The notes under the pieces were generated by a model. It was not told the DNA's origin, did no database searches, and saw only the letters and a program-made list of their open reading frames with translations. 22,072 nt of DNA from Prevotella sp. CAG:924 (GTDB taxonomy: Bacteria > Bacteroidota > Bacteroidia > Bacteroidales > Bacteroidaceae), in the NCBI GenBank assembly GCA_000431975.1, contig HF988497.1, positions 1-22,072 of the forward strand. Reading direction: 5' to 3'. The position numbers were made by a program, and so were the translations under genes. This document shows, piece by piece, positions 1-6,872 of the stretch (positions are counted from its first letter, which is position 1; each line of letters begins with the position of its first letter).

Positions 1-27
1 AGAAAGTTTTACCGGACAGCAATAGTC

Positions 28-1113
28 TTATTTATCTTTTAGAACATATCCCTTTCTTATTATTGCCTCAATGCTCAGTGTGGAGTCACTTTTCAGTGCC
101 CGTCGCAGGTAGGTGATCTGCACATTAAGTGCCATGGAGTTAGAGTAGGAATCATCGCCCCATACCTCTTTTAGTAGTACCTCACGCTCTACCACCTTAT
201 TCAGATTTTCGGCAAGTATTCGCAGCAGTTCTGCCTGACGGCTGGTGATAATAACCTTCTCGTTGCCGTAGCGAAGCTCATTGAGTTCATAGAAAAACAG
301 TGTAGAGCCTATCTTTATTGCCTTGACGTTGTCATCAGACGTGGCTGGCGGTTGCTTCATCTCATAAATCATGTTTTTTATAAACTCGTGCCTTATGGCG
401 TTTATGCGACGCTGAATCATTATTGTCTTGATTTGGTACATCATGCAGAAGCCCAGGATTACAAGTAGCACCACACTTGCGGCAAACTGCCAGCCCATCA
501 GTATTAGCGTCTGCGACACCGGTATGGGAATGGCCATCTCAACAGCTTCCATATTAAGTGGATTAGTAGAGTATTTCACGTACAGTGTCTTTATCAGTCC
601 GTCGCTCATGGTGAATACCGGCTTCACCATGCATCTGTTTGTCTTTACAAATCTGAAACGGTCGGTTTTTATGCCCTCTGCTGTATACAGCAGCGAATCG
701 AATGTGCTGTGGTCGAATCGTCTGTTCTGCGAGACCATATATCTCGATGTCAGTTCCACGCCATCGGTCATGTCGATGTTTTTCACTTTCAGTTGCTTTT
801 TTGTGTCGGGCAAGGTGAATCTTATCGTAGATTTCACCGATTTCTTTTTCTCTTTTCTGTTTTTTATGTTTTGGTCGATCTTCAGCACAATCTTCATTCT
901 TACGTTGCTGTTATTATATTTGATGTCGTCATATTTGTCAATTCTTATATCTTTTTCAGTTTCAAATGCCTTGGTGCAGGCTGCCTTCAGTTCTTCAGCC
1001 TTAACCATGCTGCTGTATTCGTATTGGTTATAGAGCCAGTAAGCCTGCATGGCAAATATTGTTATCATCGCCACGATGCTTATAATCCAAACATGTTTTA
1101 TCCTTCGGTTCAT
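28..1113 (-). CDS. Membrane-anchored winged-helix transcriptional regulator with a degenerate histidine-kinase H-box
   Basis: 361 residues. A short N-terminal tail is followed by a membrane segment (about 8-28), an extracytoplasmic domain (about 29-200), a second membrane segment (about 203-227), a linker and a C-terminal OmpR/PhoB-type winged helix (about 265-360, with ITSRQAELLRIL and the late IIRKGYVL wing). The linker at 244-255 reads FIKNMIYEMKQP, which lines up with the H-box of Bacteroidota sensor kinases (FINNMTHEFKTP) but has Tyr250 where the phosphorylated histidine should be. No ATPase domain and no receiver domain are present. Inference: a one-component regulator that senses an envelope signal and binds DNA while membrane-tethered. 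It is divergent from the GLPGLI and barrel genes, its likely targets. The start was chosen at the ATG preceding the first membrane segment. The architecture is clear; the ligand and regulon are unknown. Confidence 0.85.
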   Translation of the reverse strand: MNRRIKHVWIISIVAMITIFAMQAYWLYNQYEYSSMVKAEELKAACTKAFETEKDIRIDKYDDIKYNNSNVRMKIVLKIDQNIKNRKEKKKSVKSTIRFTLPDTKKQLKVKNIDMTDGVELTSRYMVSQNRRFDHSTFDSLLYTAEGIKTDRFRFVKTNRCMVKPVFTMSDGLIKTLYVKYSTNPLNMEAVEMAIPIPVSQTLILMGWQFAASVVLLVILGFCMMYQIKTIMIQRRINAIRHEFIKNMIYEMKQPPATSDDNVKAIKIGSTLFFYELNELRYGNEKVIITSRQAELLRILAENLNKVVEREVLLKEVWGDDSYSNSMALNVQITYLRRALKSDSTLSIEAIIRKGYVLKDK

Positions 1114-1196
1114 CTTACTGTTATGTTGCGTTTACTGATTTTCTTTTAAGTTGTGCGCCATCTTGCCGTTCGTATCATGGTGTGGCATAGTGTATG

Positions 1197-1204
1197 CAAA
1201 TATA
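1197..1204 (-). promoter_or_regulatory. Putative -7 element of the regulator gene promoter
   Basis: The minus strand reads TATATTTG, a match to the Bacteroidota -7 consensus TAnnTTTG, about 84 nt upstream of the regulator ATG. No good -33 TTTG lies at the usual distance. It points away from the GLPGLI promoter, and the TAATA repeats lie between the two. Confidence 0.5.
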
Positions 1205-1233
1205 GTAAATAAAGGTGAACTGCGTGGTGGCGA

Positions 1234-1272
1234 TAATATTTTAGTAATACGTTCTGTAATATGCGAGTAATA
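1234..1272. promoter_or_regulatory. Four phased TAATA direct repeats, candidate operator of the divergent regulator
   Basis: TAATA occurs at 1234-1238, 1245-1249, 1257-1261 and 1268-1272, so start-to-start distances are 11, 12 and 11 bp. The last three copies are preceded by G (GTAATA). OmpR-family winged helices bind tandem direct repeats with one helical turn between half-sites, so the arrangement suits the winged-helix regulator encoded next door. The array ends just before the expected -33 position of the GLPGLI promoter, a typical activator position. The spacing is seen in the sequence; the binding is inferred. Confidence 0.45.
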
Positions 1273-1303
1273 AAAATGTGCCTTTTCATCGGTCTGTCTT
1301 CGT

Positions 1304-1311
1304 TAGTTTTG
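1304..1311 (+). promoter_or_regulatory. Putative -7 element for the GLPGLI/outer-membrane gene pair
   Basis: TAGTTTTG fits TAnnTTTG. It lies 26 nt before the GLPGLI ATG, predicting a short leader of roughly 20 nt. The -33 position (around 1279-1284) has no TTTG, which fits a promoter that needs an activator bound at the adjacent repeats. Confidence 0.5.
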
Positions 1312-1337
1312 TGGCATTAATCAAAACTTTTGTTACT

Positions 1338-2180
1338 ATGAAACGAATTATATTCATAATCTTCTTTGCAGTTTGTACGATATTGTGCAGTGCGCAGACC
1401 AGCATCAATGTGTTTACGCCTGAAGACCTGCAGCCTGGACTGCCGTGCGACACTTTGCGCTATGTTATAACTTATGATATGGCCTATGTTGAGGACACGT
1501 TGCAAGTGCCAATGAAGGCGGCTCACGAAACGATGTTGCTCGAAGCGGGGCGTAAGGTTACGGCATTCTATAGCTACGATGCTTTTAGGAGCGACTCGAT
1601 CAATGCCGAACTTTTAAGTCGTGGTGCTACACAATACAGTGCTCTCGGCCGTATACCGTGGCGACTGTATACCAATTATCCCGAGACAGGGCGTTCGTCG
1701 TTCACCGAGAAACTCGGTCTTGACCGCTTTGTCTGTGTTGAAACTGTGGAACAACCGCAGTGGCAGCTTTGCCCGGACAGCTCTGCCACTATTCTTGGAT
1801 ATCCCTGCCGGCTTGCCATGGCCAACTATAAGGGCCGTCAGTGGAGCGCATGGTATGCTGAGGACATTCCTCTTTATTATGGGCCGTGGAAACTCTGCGG
1901 ACTGCCCGGCCTTATATTACGTGCTTACGACAGCTGTCGCCATTATGTGTTTGATGCGATAGGAATAAAGACAGCCGATAAGGCACGCCCTATATACTAT
2001 AAAGGTGACGGCTATGAGACAGTAAGTCGTAAGGATTTGGACGGTCTTTATCGCCGTTATTATTCTGATCCTGTAGGTTATATGGCTGCCGATGGTAAGG
2101 TAACGGTAAGGGTGCAAGATCAGAGTGGCAATGCTGTTGCTCCTCCTAAAGGCGTTCCTTATAATCCTATAGAGCGGTAG
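1338..2180 (+). CDS. GLPGLI family protein, secreted to the periplasm
   Basis: 280 residues from the ATG at 1338. An N-terminal signal peptide (residues 1-20, hydrophobic core IIFIIFFAVCTIL ending CSAQ) predicts export. The mature protein opens with the YVITYDMAYVEDT strand pattern typical of the family, has GPWKLCGLPGLIL with the name-giving motif near residue 190, and ends PYNPIER, as many family members do. The GLPGLI family is Bacteroidota-specific and has no established biochemical role. An in-frame GTG at 1278 would add 20 residues ahead of the signal peptide and would place the -7 box inside the gene, so the ATG is preferred. The outer-membrane barrel gene follows after 46 bp and is probably co-transcribed, suggesting the two products act together. 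Confidence 0.9.
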   Translation: MKRIIFIIFFAVCTILCSAQTSINVFTPEDLQPGLPCDTLRYVITYDMAYVEDTLQVPMKAAHETMLLEAGRKVTAFYSYDAFRSDSINAELLSRGATQYSALGRIPWRLYTNYPETGRSSFTEKLGLDRFVCVETVEQPQWQLCPDSSATILGYPCRLAMANYKGRQWSAWYAEDIPLYYGPWKLCGLPGLILRAYDSCRHYVFDAIGIKTADKARPIYYKGDGYETVSRKDLDGLYRRYYSDPVGYMAADGKVTVRVQDQSGNAVAPPKGVPYNPIER

Positions 2181-2226
2181 ACTGGTTAATGATTCGTGCT
2201 TTAAGTCATCTGTTTTAATACAATTT

Positions 2227-4743
2227 ATGATGAAAGGAATACTCCGGATATTTATGATATTTCTGTTGTTGCCGTTCTGTCTGTGCGTCTCGGCGCAGCA
2301 GTCGGTAACAGGTATTGTTACCGATTCTGTCACACTTGAGCCGTTGCCGATGGCTGCGGTAACGCTGATGCGTGATGGAAAGCCGGTGGCATTTACCCAT
2401 GCAGACGACAAGGGGGTGTTCTCCATGGTTGTAAAAGTAGGCGATTGTCTTTCTGTGAGCTTTCTCGGCTACCGCAAATATAGGGTGAGGGTGAGTCCGG
2501 GGCAGCATGTAAGCATACAGATGGCGCCAGAGGCATTTAAGCTTAGAGAGGTTCAGGTTAAAGGCGGACGCATAGCTGGACTTAGAGACACCATAAGCTA
2601 CGACCTTTCGAAGTTTGCCGACAAGCGCGACAACTCACTGAAGGATGTACTGAAGAAACTGCCTGGAGTGAATATCGATAAAAATGGCAAAATAAGTTTC
2701 AACGGAAAAGAAATCAACCGTTTCACTGTTGAAGACCTAGACCTTACAGGCGGACGCTACGACAGATTGAACGAAGCACTAAAGCCCGAAGATGTTGACC
2801 GTGCGGAGGTGATACAGCACGACCAGCCTGTGAAGGCTTTGCGCGACAAAGTGTTCACCGACGATGTGGCAATGAACATAAAACTGAAGCCGGGAGCGCG
2901 CGACAAATGGATGGCAACGCTCCGGCCTGCCGCAGACGTGGCCTTTCCTCTGAAAGGCACCGGGCCTATGGGTGGAATGGATGTGCTGCAGATTGGGCAG
3001 AAAAGACAGCGCATGTATGATGCAGAATACGACCGTTCAGGCCGTGACCTTAGCCGCAGCAATGATGTGCTTGCCATTGGCGGCACCACTGGTTATGGTT
3101 CAGGGGTAGATGTTCCGCAATGGTTGTCCCAGCCGGAACTTGCTGCGCCCATCGACGACAACCGCCTGCGCTTCAACCATTCGTATAGTCTGAACGTGAA
3201 GCATACGGCAAAGACGGCTAAGGGCAGCGACTGGCGTATTACGGCAGGATATGTGCATGGCAATGAGGAGCAGGCAACCTCCAATATATCGTCATACTAT
3301 TTGGATGATTCTGCCGTTGAAACAACTAATGAAACTAATCATTCCACGATGAGACGTGACAATATGTATGTGGATTTCACAAGTACGCTGAACAATGAAA
3401 GAGCTTACGGCAACGAGTATTTTTTGGTAGAAGGTACAAGGCGTGAAGGCATTTCTCGTATCGAAGGAACAACACAGCGTGTCATTGCACAGACGGTGCA
3501 AACACCTGAAATGCGCCTTCTGAACAATTTCTCGCGCCTTGTTACGTTCGGTGACAATACGCTTACGGTGCACTCAATTGCCGATTTTCATTATGCTCCG
3601 TTCTCGTTGAACGTGGACGGCACCACGGAGGAACTGAAAAACCTGCTTTGGCATACCGACAATAATGCAGAGTTGATACTGCCCAGTCGATATTTCACGC
3701 AGAAATATAAGGTAGGTTTTGTCATGGAACACCTCAACCTGCGTGGACGCAATACCTCTATGGAAGTTTACGCAACGCCCGGACTTGAATACCGCCGTGG
3801 CAGTCTGAGACTCAACTTAAGCGTGCCCTTAAGATGGCAGCGGCTTACGGCGCAGAACAGGAACCTACTATATGCGTCGCCGTCACTCTATCTTAATTTC
3901 AAGACCGGCATGCGTAGCGAGCTGACTGCATGGGGAGGATATGCTATGAAACCGGGAGAATGGAGCAGTTTCGCGCTCGATGAATATGTATTCGACTATC
4001 GCACGACTTACGCAACGTGCGGCATTGTGCCTGTTAACCGTACTTTGAGCGCATACATTTCATACGATTACAAGCGTCCTGTGAAAGAACTCTTCTGGTC
4101 GTTCACGGTAAGCTATGATCATACACGCAGCAACCTGATGACTGATATGACTATAACCGACGGACGATATGGATATTACATTACCGAAAGAGACAACGGC
4201 CGTCAGTCGGCCTTTGTGAAAACTCAGGTGTCAAAGGGCTTTTTCAGTCTGCATCTGAAGACACGCCTTGCCTTGCAGTATGCCTATTCGGAGGGTGGAC
4301 AGCTGTCGATGTCCACCGTCACAGGTTACAGGGCACACACCTTTACTATGTCGCCAGAGATTACGTTCTCGCCATCTTTCGGTACCTTCTATTATACAGG
4401 ACAATTTACTCTTAATAGTATGAATACTGATGAAACCAACCAGAATACCCTTTTCTGTTGGCGTCAGAATCTGTCTTACACGCAGACCATAGGTAATGTA
4501 GACATAACCTTGTCAGCTCTTCACTACCACAACGAACTACAGTCGGTCCAGACCGTGAACACGCTCCTTGCAGATGCTGCCATTGTGTGGCGACTAAAGA
4601 AAGTCAGATTGCAGGCGGAGCTGCGCAATATCTTTAACAGGCGCAACTATGCTGTTACATATTATGGCAGTGCGTCATCATCGACCACATATTACAATTT
4701 GCGTCCTCGTGAGATCGTGTTAAGTGCGCAGATAAATCTTTAG
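2227..4743 (+). CDS. Outer-membrane beta-barrel protein with N-terminal carboxypeptidase-regulatory-like domain (TonB-receptor-like)
   Basis: 838 residues. A signal peptide (1 to about 24, ending CVSAQ) precedes a carboxypeptidase-regulatory-like beta sandwich (about 26-110: VTGIVTDSVTLEPLPMAAVTL to VQVKGG). A plug-like segment follows (about 115-230, with DTISYDLSKFADKRDNSLKDVLKKLPGV and later DQPVKALRDKVFTDDVAMNIKLK). The rest is long and rich in aromatic, alternating strands, as expected for a TonB-receptor-type barrel. Relatives are usually annotated as carboxypeptidase-like regulatory domain or TonB-dependent receptor proteins; many are found beside GLPGLI genes. No SusD-like partner is present, so a SusCD nutrient importer is unlikely. 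Substrate unknown. The ATG doublet at 2227/2230 leaves the exact start uncertain by one residue. Confidence 0.85.
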   Translation: MMKGILRIFMIFLLLPFCLCVSAQQSVTGIVTDSVTLEPLPMAAVTLMRDGKPVAFTHADDKGVFSMVVKVGDCLSVSFLGYRKYRVRVSPGQHVSIQMAPEAFKLREVQVKGGRIAGLRDTISYDLSKFADKRDNSLKDVLKKLPGVNIDKNGKISFNGKEINRFTVEDLDLTGGRYDRLNEALKPEDVDRAEVIQHDQPVKALRDKVFTDDVAMNIKLKPGARDKWMATLRPAADVAFPLKGTGPMGGMDVLQIGQKRQRMYDAEYDRSGRDLSRSNDVLAIGGTTGYGSGVDVPQWLSQPELAAPIDDNRLRFNHSYSLNVKHTAKTAKGSDWRITAGYVHGNEEQATSNISSYYLDDSAVETTNETNHSTMRRDNMYVDFTSTLNNERAYGNEYFLVEGTRREGISRIEGTTQRVIAQTVQTPEMRLLNNFSRLVTFGDNTLTVHSIADFHYAPFSLNVDGTTEELKNLLWHTDNNAELILPSRYFTQKYKVGFVMEHLNLRGRNTSMEVYATPGLEYRRGSLRLNLSVPLRWQRLTAQNRNLLYASPSLYLNFKTGMRSELTAWGGYAMKPGEWSSFALDEYVFDYRTTYATCGIVPVNRTLSAYISYDYKRPVKELFWSFTVSYDHTRSNLMTDMTITDGRYGYYITERDNGRQSAFVKTQVSKGFFSLHLKTRLALQYAYSEGGQLSMSTVTGYRAHTFTMSPEITFSPSFGTFYYTGQFTLNSMNTDETNQNTLFCWRQNLSYTQTIGNVDITLSALHYHNELQSVQTVNTLLADAAIVWRLKKVRLQAELRNIFNRRNYAVTYYGSASSSTTYYNLRPREIVLSAQINL

Positions 4744-4825
4744 GACCTTCACAAAACTGAATCAAGGGGTAAGGTGTATAATATTGAAAGAATATATTTT
4801 GTGGTGTGAAATATGCAAGCGCGCC

Positions 4826-4847
4826 ATAAGGCCTTTAAAGGTCTTAT
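4826..4847. terminator. Weak hairpin downstream of the barrel gene
   Basis: ATAAGGCCTTT is followed directly by AAAGGTCTTAT, an almost perfect inverted repeat of 11 nt with one G-T pair. It lies about 80 nt after the stop codon and has no strong T-tract (ACTTCTTAAAT follows). It could end the GLPGLI/barrel transcript but is not a classical intrinsic terminator. Confidence 0.3.
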
Positions 4848-5010
4848 ACTTCTTAAATCTCTATCAGGATGACGACTACGTGGTAATTCGATGGGGTTTC
4901 GCAGAAGTCTTGTCTGGTAATGGGTAATATTTACCGATCCGTTGAATCCATAATGAAAGGAGATATTCGTTTTTATCTTCTAATTCTGTTTTCGACCGCC
5001 TCATTTTTTG

Positions 5011-5018
5011 TATCTTTG
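5011..5018 (+). promoter_or_regulatory. -7 element of the ABC ATPase/mutY operon, predicting an almost leaderless mRNA
   Basis: TATCTTTG matches TAnnTTTG and ends only 7 nt before the ATG at 5026. Because initiation in this promoter class falls a few bases after the element, the transcript would begin at or within about 4 nt of the start codon. A T-rich stretch (4989-4992) is the only -33 candidate. Confidence 0.55.
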
Positions 5019-5025
5019 TACCGCT

Positions 5026-5784
5026 ATGTCAGACAAGCTGTTATCCTTACGTATCGACGACCTGTCCATCGGTTATGTCCGTCATCCTGTAGCTGCCCAT
5101 CTGTCGGCTGCGATAAGTCCTGGTATGCTCACCTGCCTGCTCGGTGTCAATGGAGCAGGCAAGTCGACGCTGCTGCGCACCCTTGCCGGCTTACAGCCTC
5201 CCTTGGGGGGCAGAGTGTTGTTGGAGTCCATGCAATCCTCTTCTTCGCCAGCCGTAGACTGTGAAGGGGTAGAGGATATCACGATTATGAGTCGCCGCCA
5301 GCGGGCTCGTTGCATCGCTGTGGTGCTGACAGAGCATCCTGACGTCGCACAGCTCACCGTACGTGAGGTCGTGGCCATGGGCCGTATGCCTTACACAGGT
5401 TTTTTCGGAGGACTGTCTTCGGAGGACAAGGCTGTGGTGGACAAGGCTTTGGAGCAGGTGGGTATTGCAGGCTATGCCTCACGCGATATCCAGACCTTAA
5501 GTGATGGTGAACGTCAGAAGGTGATGATCGCCAAGGCACTGGCACAGCAGACACCGGTCATCCTGTTGGATGAGCCCACGGCCTTTCTCGATTATCCCTC
5601 TAAGGTAGAGATGATGAAGTTGTTGCACCGGTTGGCAGTATCGTCCGGTCTGACGATTTTGTTGTCAACCCACAACATTCATCTGGCTGAGGCTTTTGCC
5701 GATCGGTATCTCATTTTGGACACGACGCTGCATGCGATCTCGCGTGCGGCTCTGCATGAATATATAGAAGAAGCAAAGCGATGA
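5026..5784 (+). CDS. FecE/BtuD-type ABC transporter ATP-binding protein (iron siderophore, haem or cobalamin class)
   Basis: 252 residues from the ATG at 5026. Walker A is GVNGAGKST (40-48), the signature is LSDGERQ (158-164), Walker B is VILLDEP (178-184) and the switch histidine is H216 in LSTHNIH. The stretch VVLTEHPDVAQLTVREVVAMGR (99-120) is typical of the FecCD-associated ATPases of Bacteroidota, where VLTER/VLTEH stands at the Q-loop. About 15 extra Ser-rich residues (70-86) separate Walker A from the Q-loop region. No permease or binding-protein gene is adjacent, so it must work with a FecCD-type permease encoded elsewhere. An in-frame TTG at 5008 was rejected because it would overlap the -7 box. 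The gene overlaps mutY by 4 nt (ATGA), so the two are co-transcribed. Confidence 0.88.
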   Translation: MSDKLLSLRIDDLSIGYVRHPVAAHLSAAISPGMLTCLLGVNGAGKSTLLRTLAGLQPPLGGRVLLESMQSSSSPAVDCEGVEDITIMSRRQRARCIAVVLTEHPDVAQLTVREVVAMGRMPYTGFFGGLSSEDKAVVDKALEQVGIAGYASRDIQTLSDGERQKVMIAKALAQQTPVILLDEPTAFLDYPSKVEMMKLLHRLAVSSGLTILLSTHNIHLAEAFADRYLILDTTLHAISRAALHEYIEEAKR

Positions 5785-6773
5785 AAGAAGAGACCATTGC
5801 CATTGTCGACTGGTATCGCAGCCACGGCCGTGACCTGCCGTGGCGTCATACGCACGACCCTTATGCTATCTGGCTGAGTGAGATCATCCTGCAGCAGACC
5901 CGCATAGCACAGGGGTTGGCCTATTGGGAGCGCTTTATGACCCGTTGGCCCCGTGTGGAAGATCTGGCGGCCGCTACCGAGGATGAGGTGCTTAGGGAGT
6001 GGCAGGGCCTCGGGTATTATTCCCGGGCACGTCATCTGCATGAGGCGGCACGTCAGATAGTAGCCCTTGGCCATTTTCCTGATACCTGTCAGAAACTCCG
6101 GAAGTTGAGTGGGGTAGGTGATTATACGGCTGCGGCTGTTGCCTCCTTTGCCTTTGGCGAGTCTGTGGCGGCTGTCGACGGTAATTTCTATCGTGTGCTT
6201 TCCCGTTGCTTTGCCATTGACACGCCTATTGACAGCGTGGCAGGAAAGAAACAGTTTCGCGAGCTTGCCGATAAGATGGTAAAGTGTACGGATGCGTCTA
6301 CCGATTTCAATTCCGGCGTGATGGATCTTGGCGCTACGGTGTGTACCCCTTCCATGCCAGCCTGCGAGGGGTGTCCTCTCAGAGAATATTGTCGGGCAAG
6401 GAAGACGGGTAGCGTGGAGCAGTATCCTGTGAAATCAAAAAAGACGGCGGTGAAGACCCGTCGTCTCCTTTACGTGTATGTCCGTTGCCAGGGCTATACG
6501 GCCATTCGGCGTCGTGGTGCCGGTGACATCTGGCAGGGATTATGGGAGCCTGTGGAGGCCACGGAGAGCCTGACGCATGGGGCGCAGCTCATTGTGCACG
6601 ATGTGAGGCACGTGCTCACCCATCGTATTCTCCTGGCCGATCTGTGGCTGTTGGACACAGAGGAGCGACCTGCCTTGCCCGATGGCTATATATGGGTGAG
6701 AGAGGAGGAACTCGGTCATTATGCCTTGCCGCGTCTGGTAGAGAAGCTCTTCGGGAGTTTGCCGGAACATTGA
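5781..6773 (+). CDS. mutY: A/G-specific adenine glycosylase MutY
   Basis: 330 residues. It removes adenine mispaired with 8-oxoguanine, a base-excision repair step. The N-terminal HhH-GPD domain carries the general-acid Glu34 in WLSEIILQQTRI, the helix-hairpin-helix LSGVGDYTAAAV (109-120) and catalytic Asp133 in AAVDGN. The 4Fe-4S cluster ligands are Cys188, Cys195, Cys198 and Cys204, with exact C-x6-C-x2-C-x5-C spacing. The C-terminal part (about 225-330, GDIWQGLWEPVE and RHVLTHRILLADLWLL) is the Nudix-like 8-oxoG recognition domain. The length is normal for Bacteroidota MutY. The start codon overlaps the end of the ABC ATPase gene (ATGA), so translation is likely coupled, although the functions are not obviously linked. 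Confidence 0.97.
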   Translation: MKEETIAIVDWYRSHGRDLPWRHTHDPYAIWLSEIILQQTRIAQGLAYWERFMTRWPRVEDLAAATEDEVLREWQGLGYYSRARHLHEAARQIVALGHFPDTCQKLRKLSGVGDYTAAAVASFAFGESVAAVDGNFYRVLSRCFAIDTPIDSVAGKKQFRELADKMVKCTDASTDFNSGVMDLGATVCTPSMPACEGCPLREYCRARKTGSVEQYPVKSKKTAVKTRRLLYVYVRCQGYTAIRRRGAGDIWQGLWEPVEATESLTHGAQLIVHDVRHVLTHRILLADLWLLDTEERPALPDGYIWVREEELGHYALPRLVEKLFGSLPEH

Positions 6774-6836
6774 TGCGATTTTTACTTTACCCCAACTAAT
6801 TTTTGCTTTATGTTCAACAAATTGGAGATAAATTAG

Positions 6837-6844
6837 TAATTTTG
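6837..6844 (+). promoter_or_regulatory. Putative -7 element for metG
   Basis: TAATTTTG fits TAnnTTTG, 28 nt before the metG ATG. The -33 region is poor. An A-rich leader (AAGGAAAAAA) precedes the start codon. metG is therefore probably transcribed independently of the mutY operon. Confidence 0.5.
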
Positions 6845-6872
6845 CAGACAAAGGAAAAAACAAGCTCAATAT

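Noticed and set aside
1278..1337. GTG start extending the GLPGLI protein by 20 residues
   Set aside because: It would bury the signal peptide and include the -7 element in the coding region; the ATG at 1338 gives a standard signal peptide.
5008..5025. TTG start for the ABC ATPase
   Set aside because: It precedes and overlaps the TATCTTTG promoter element; the ATG at 5026 gives the normal N-terminus.
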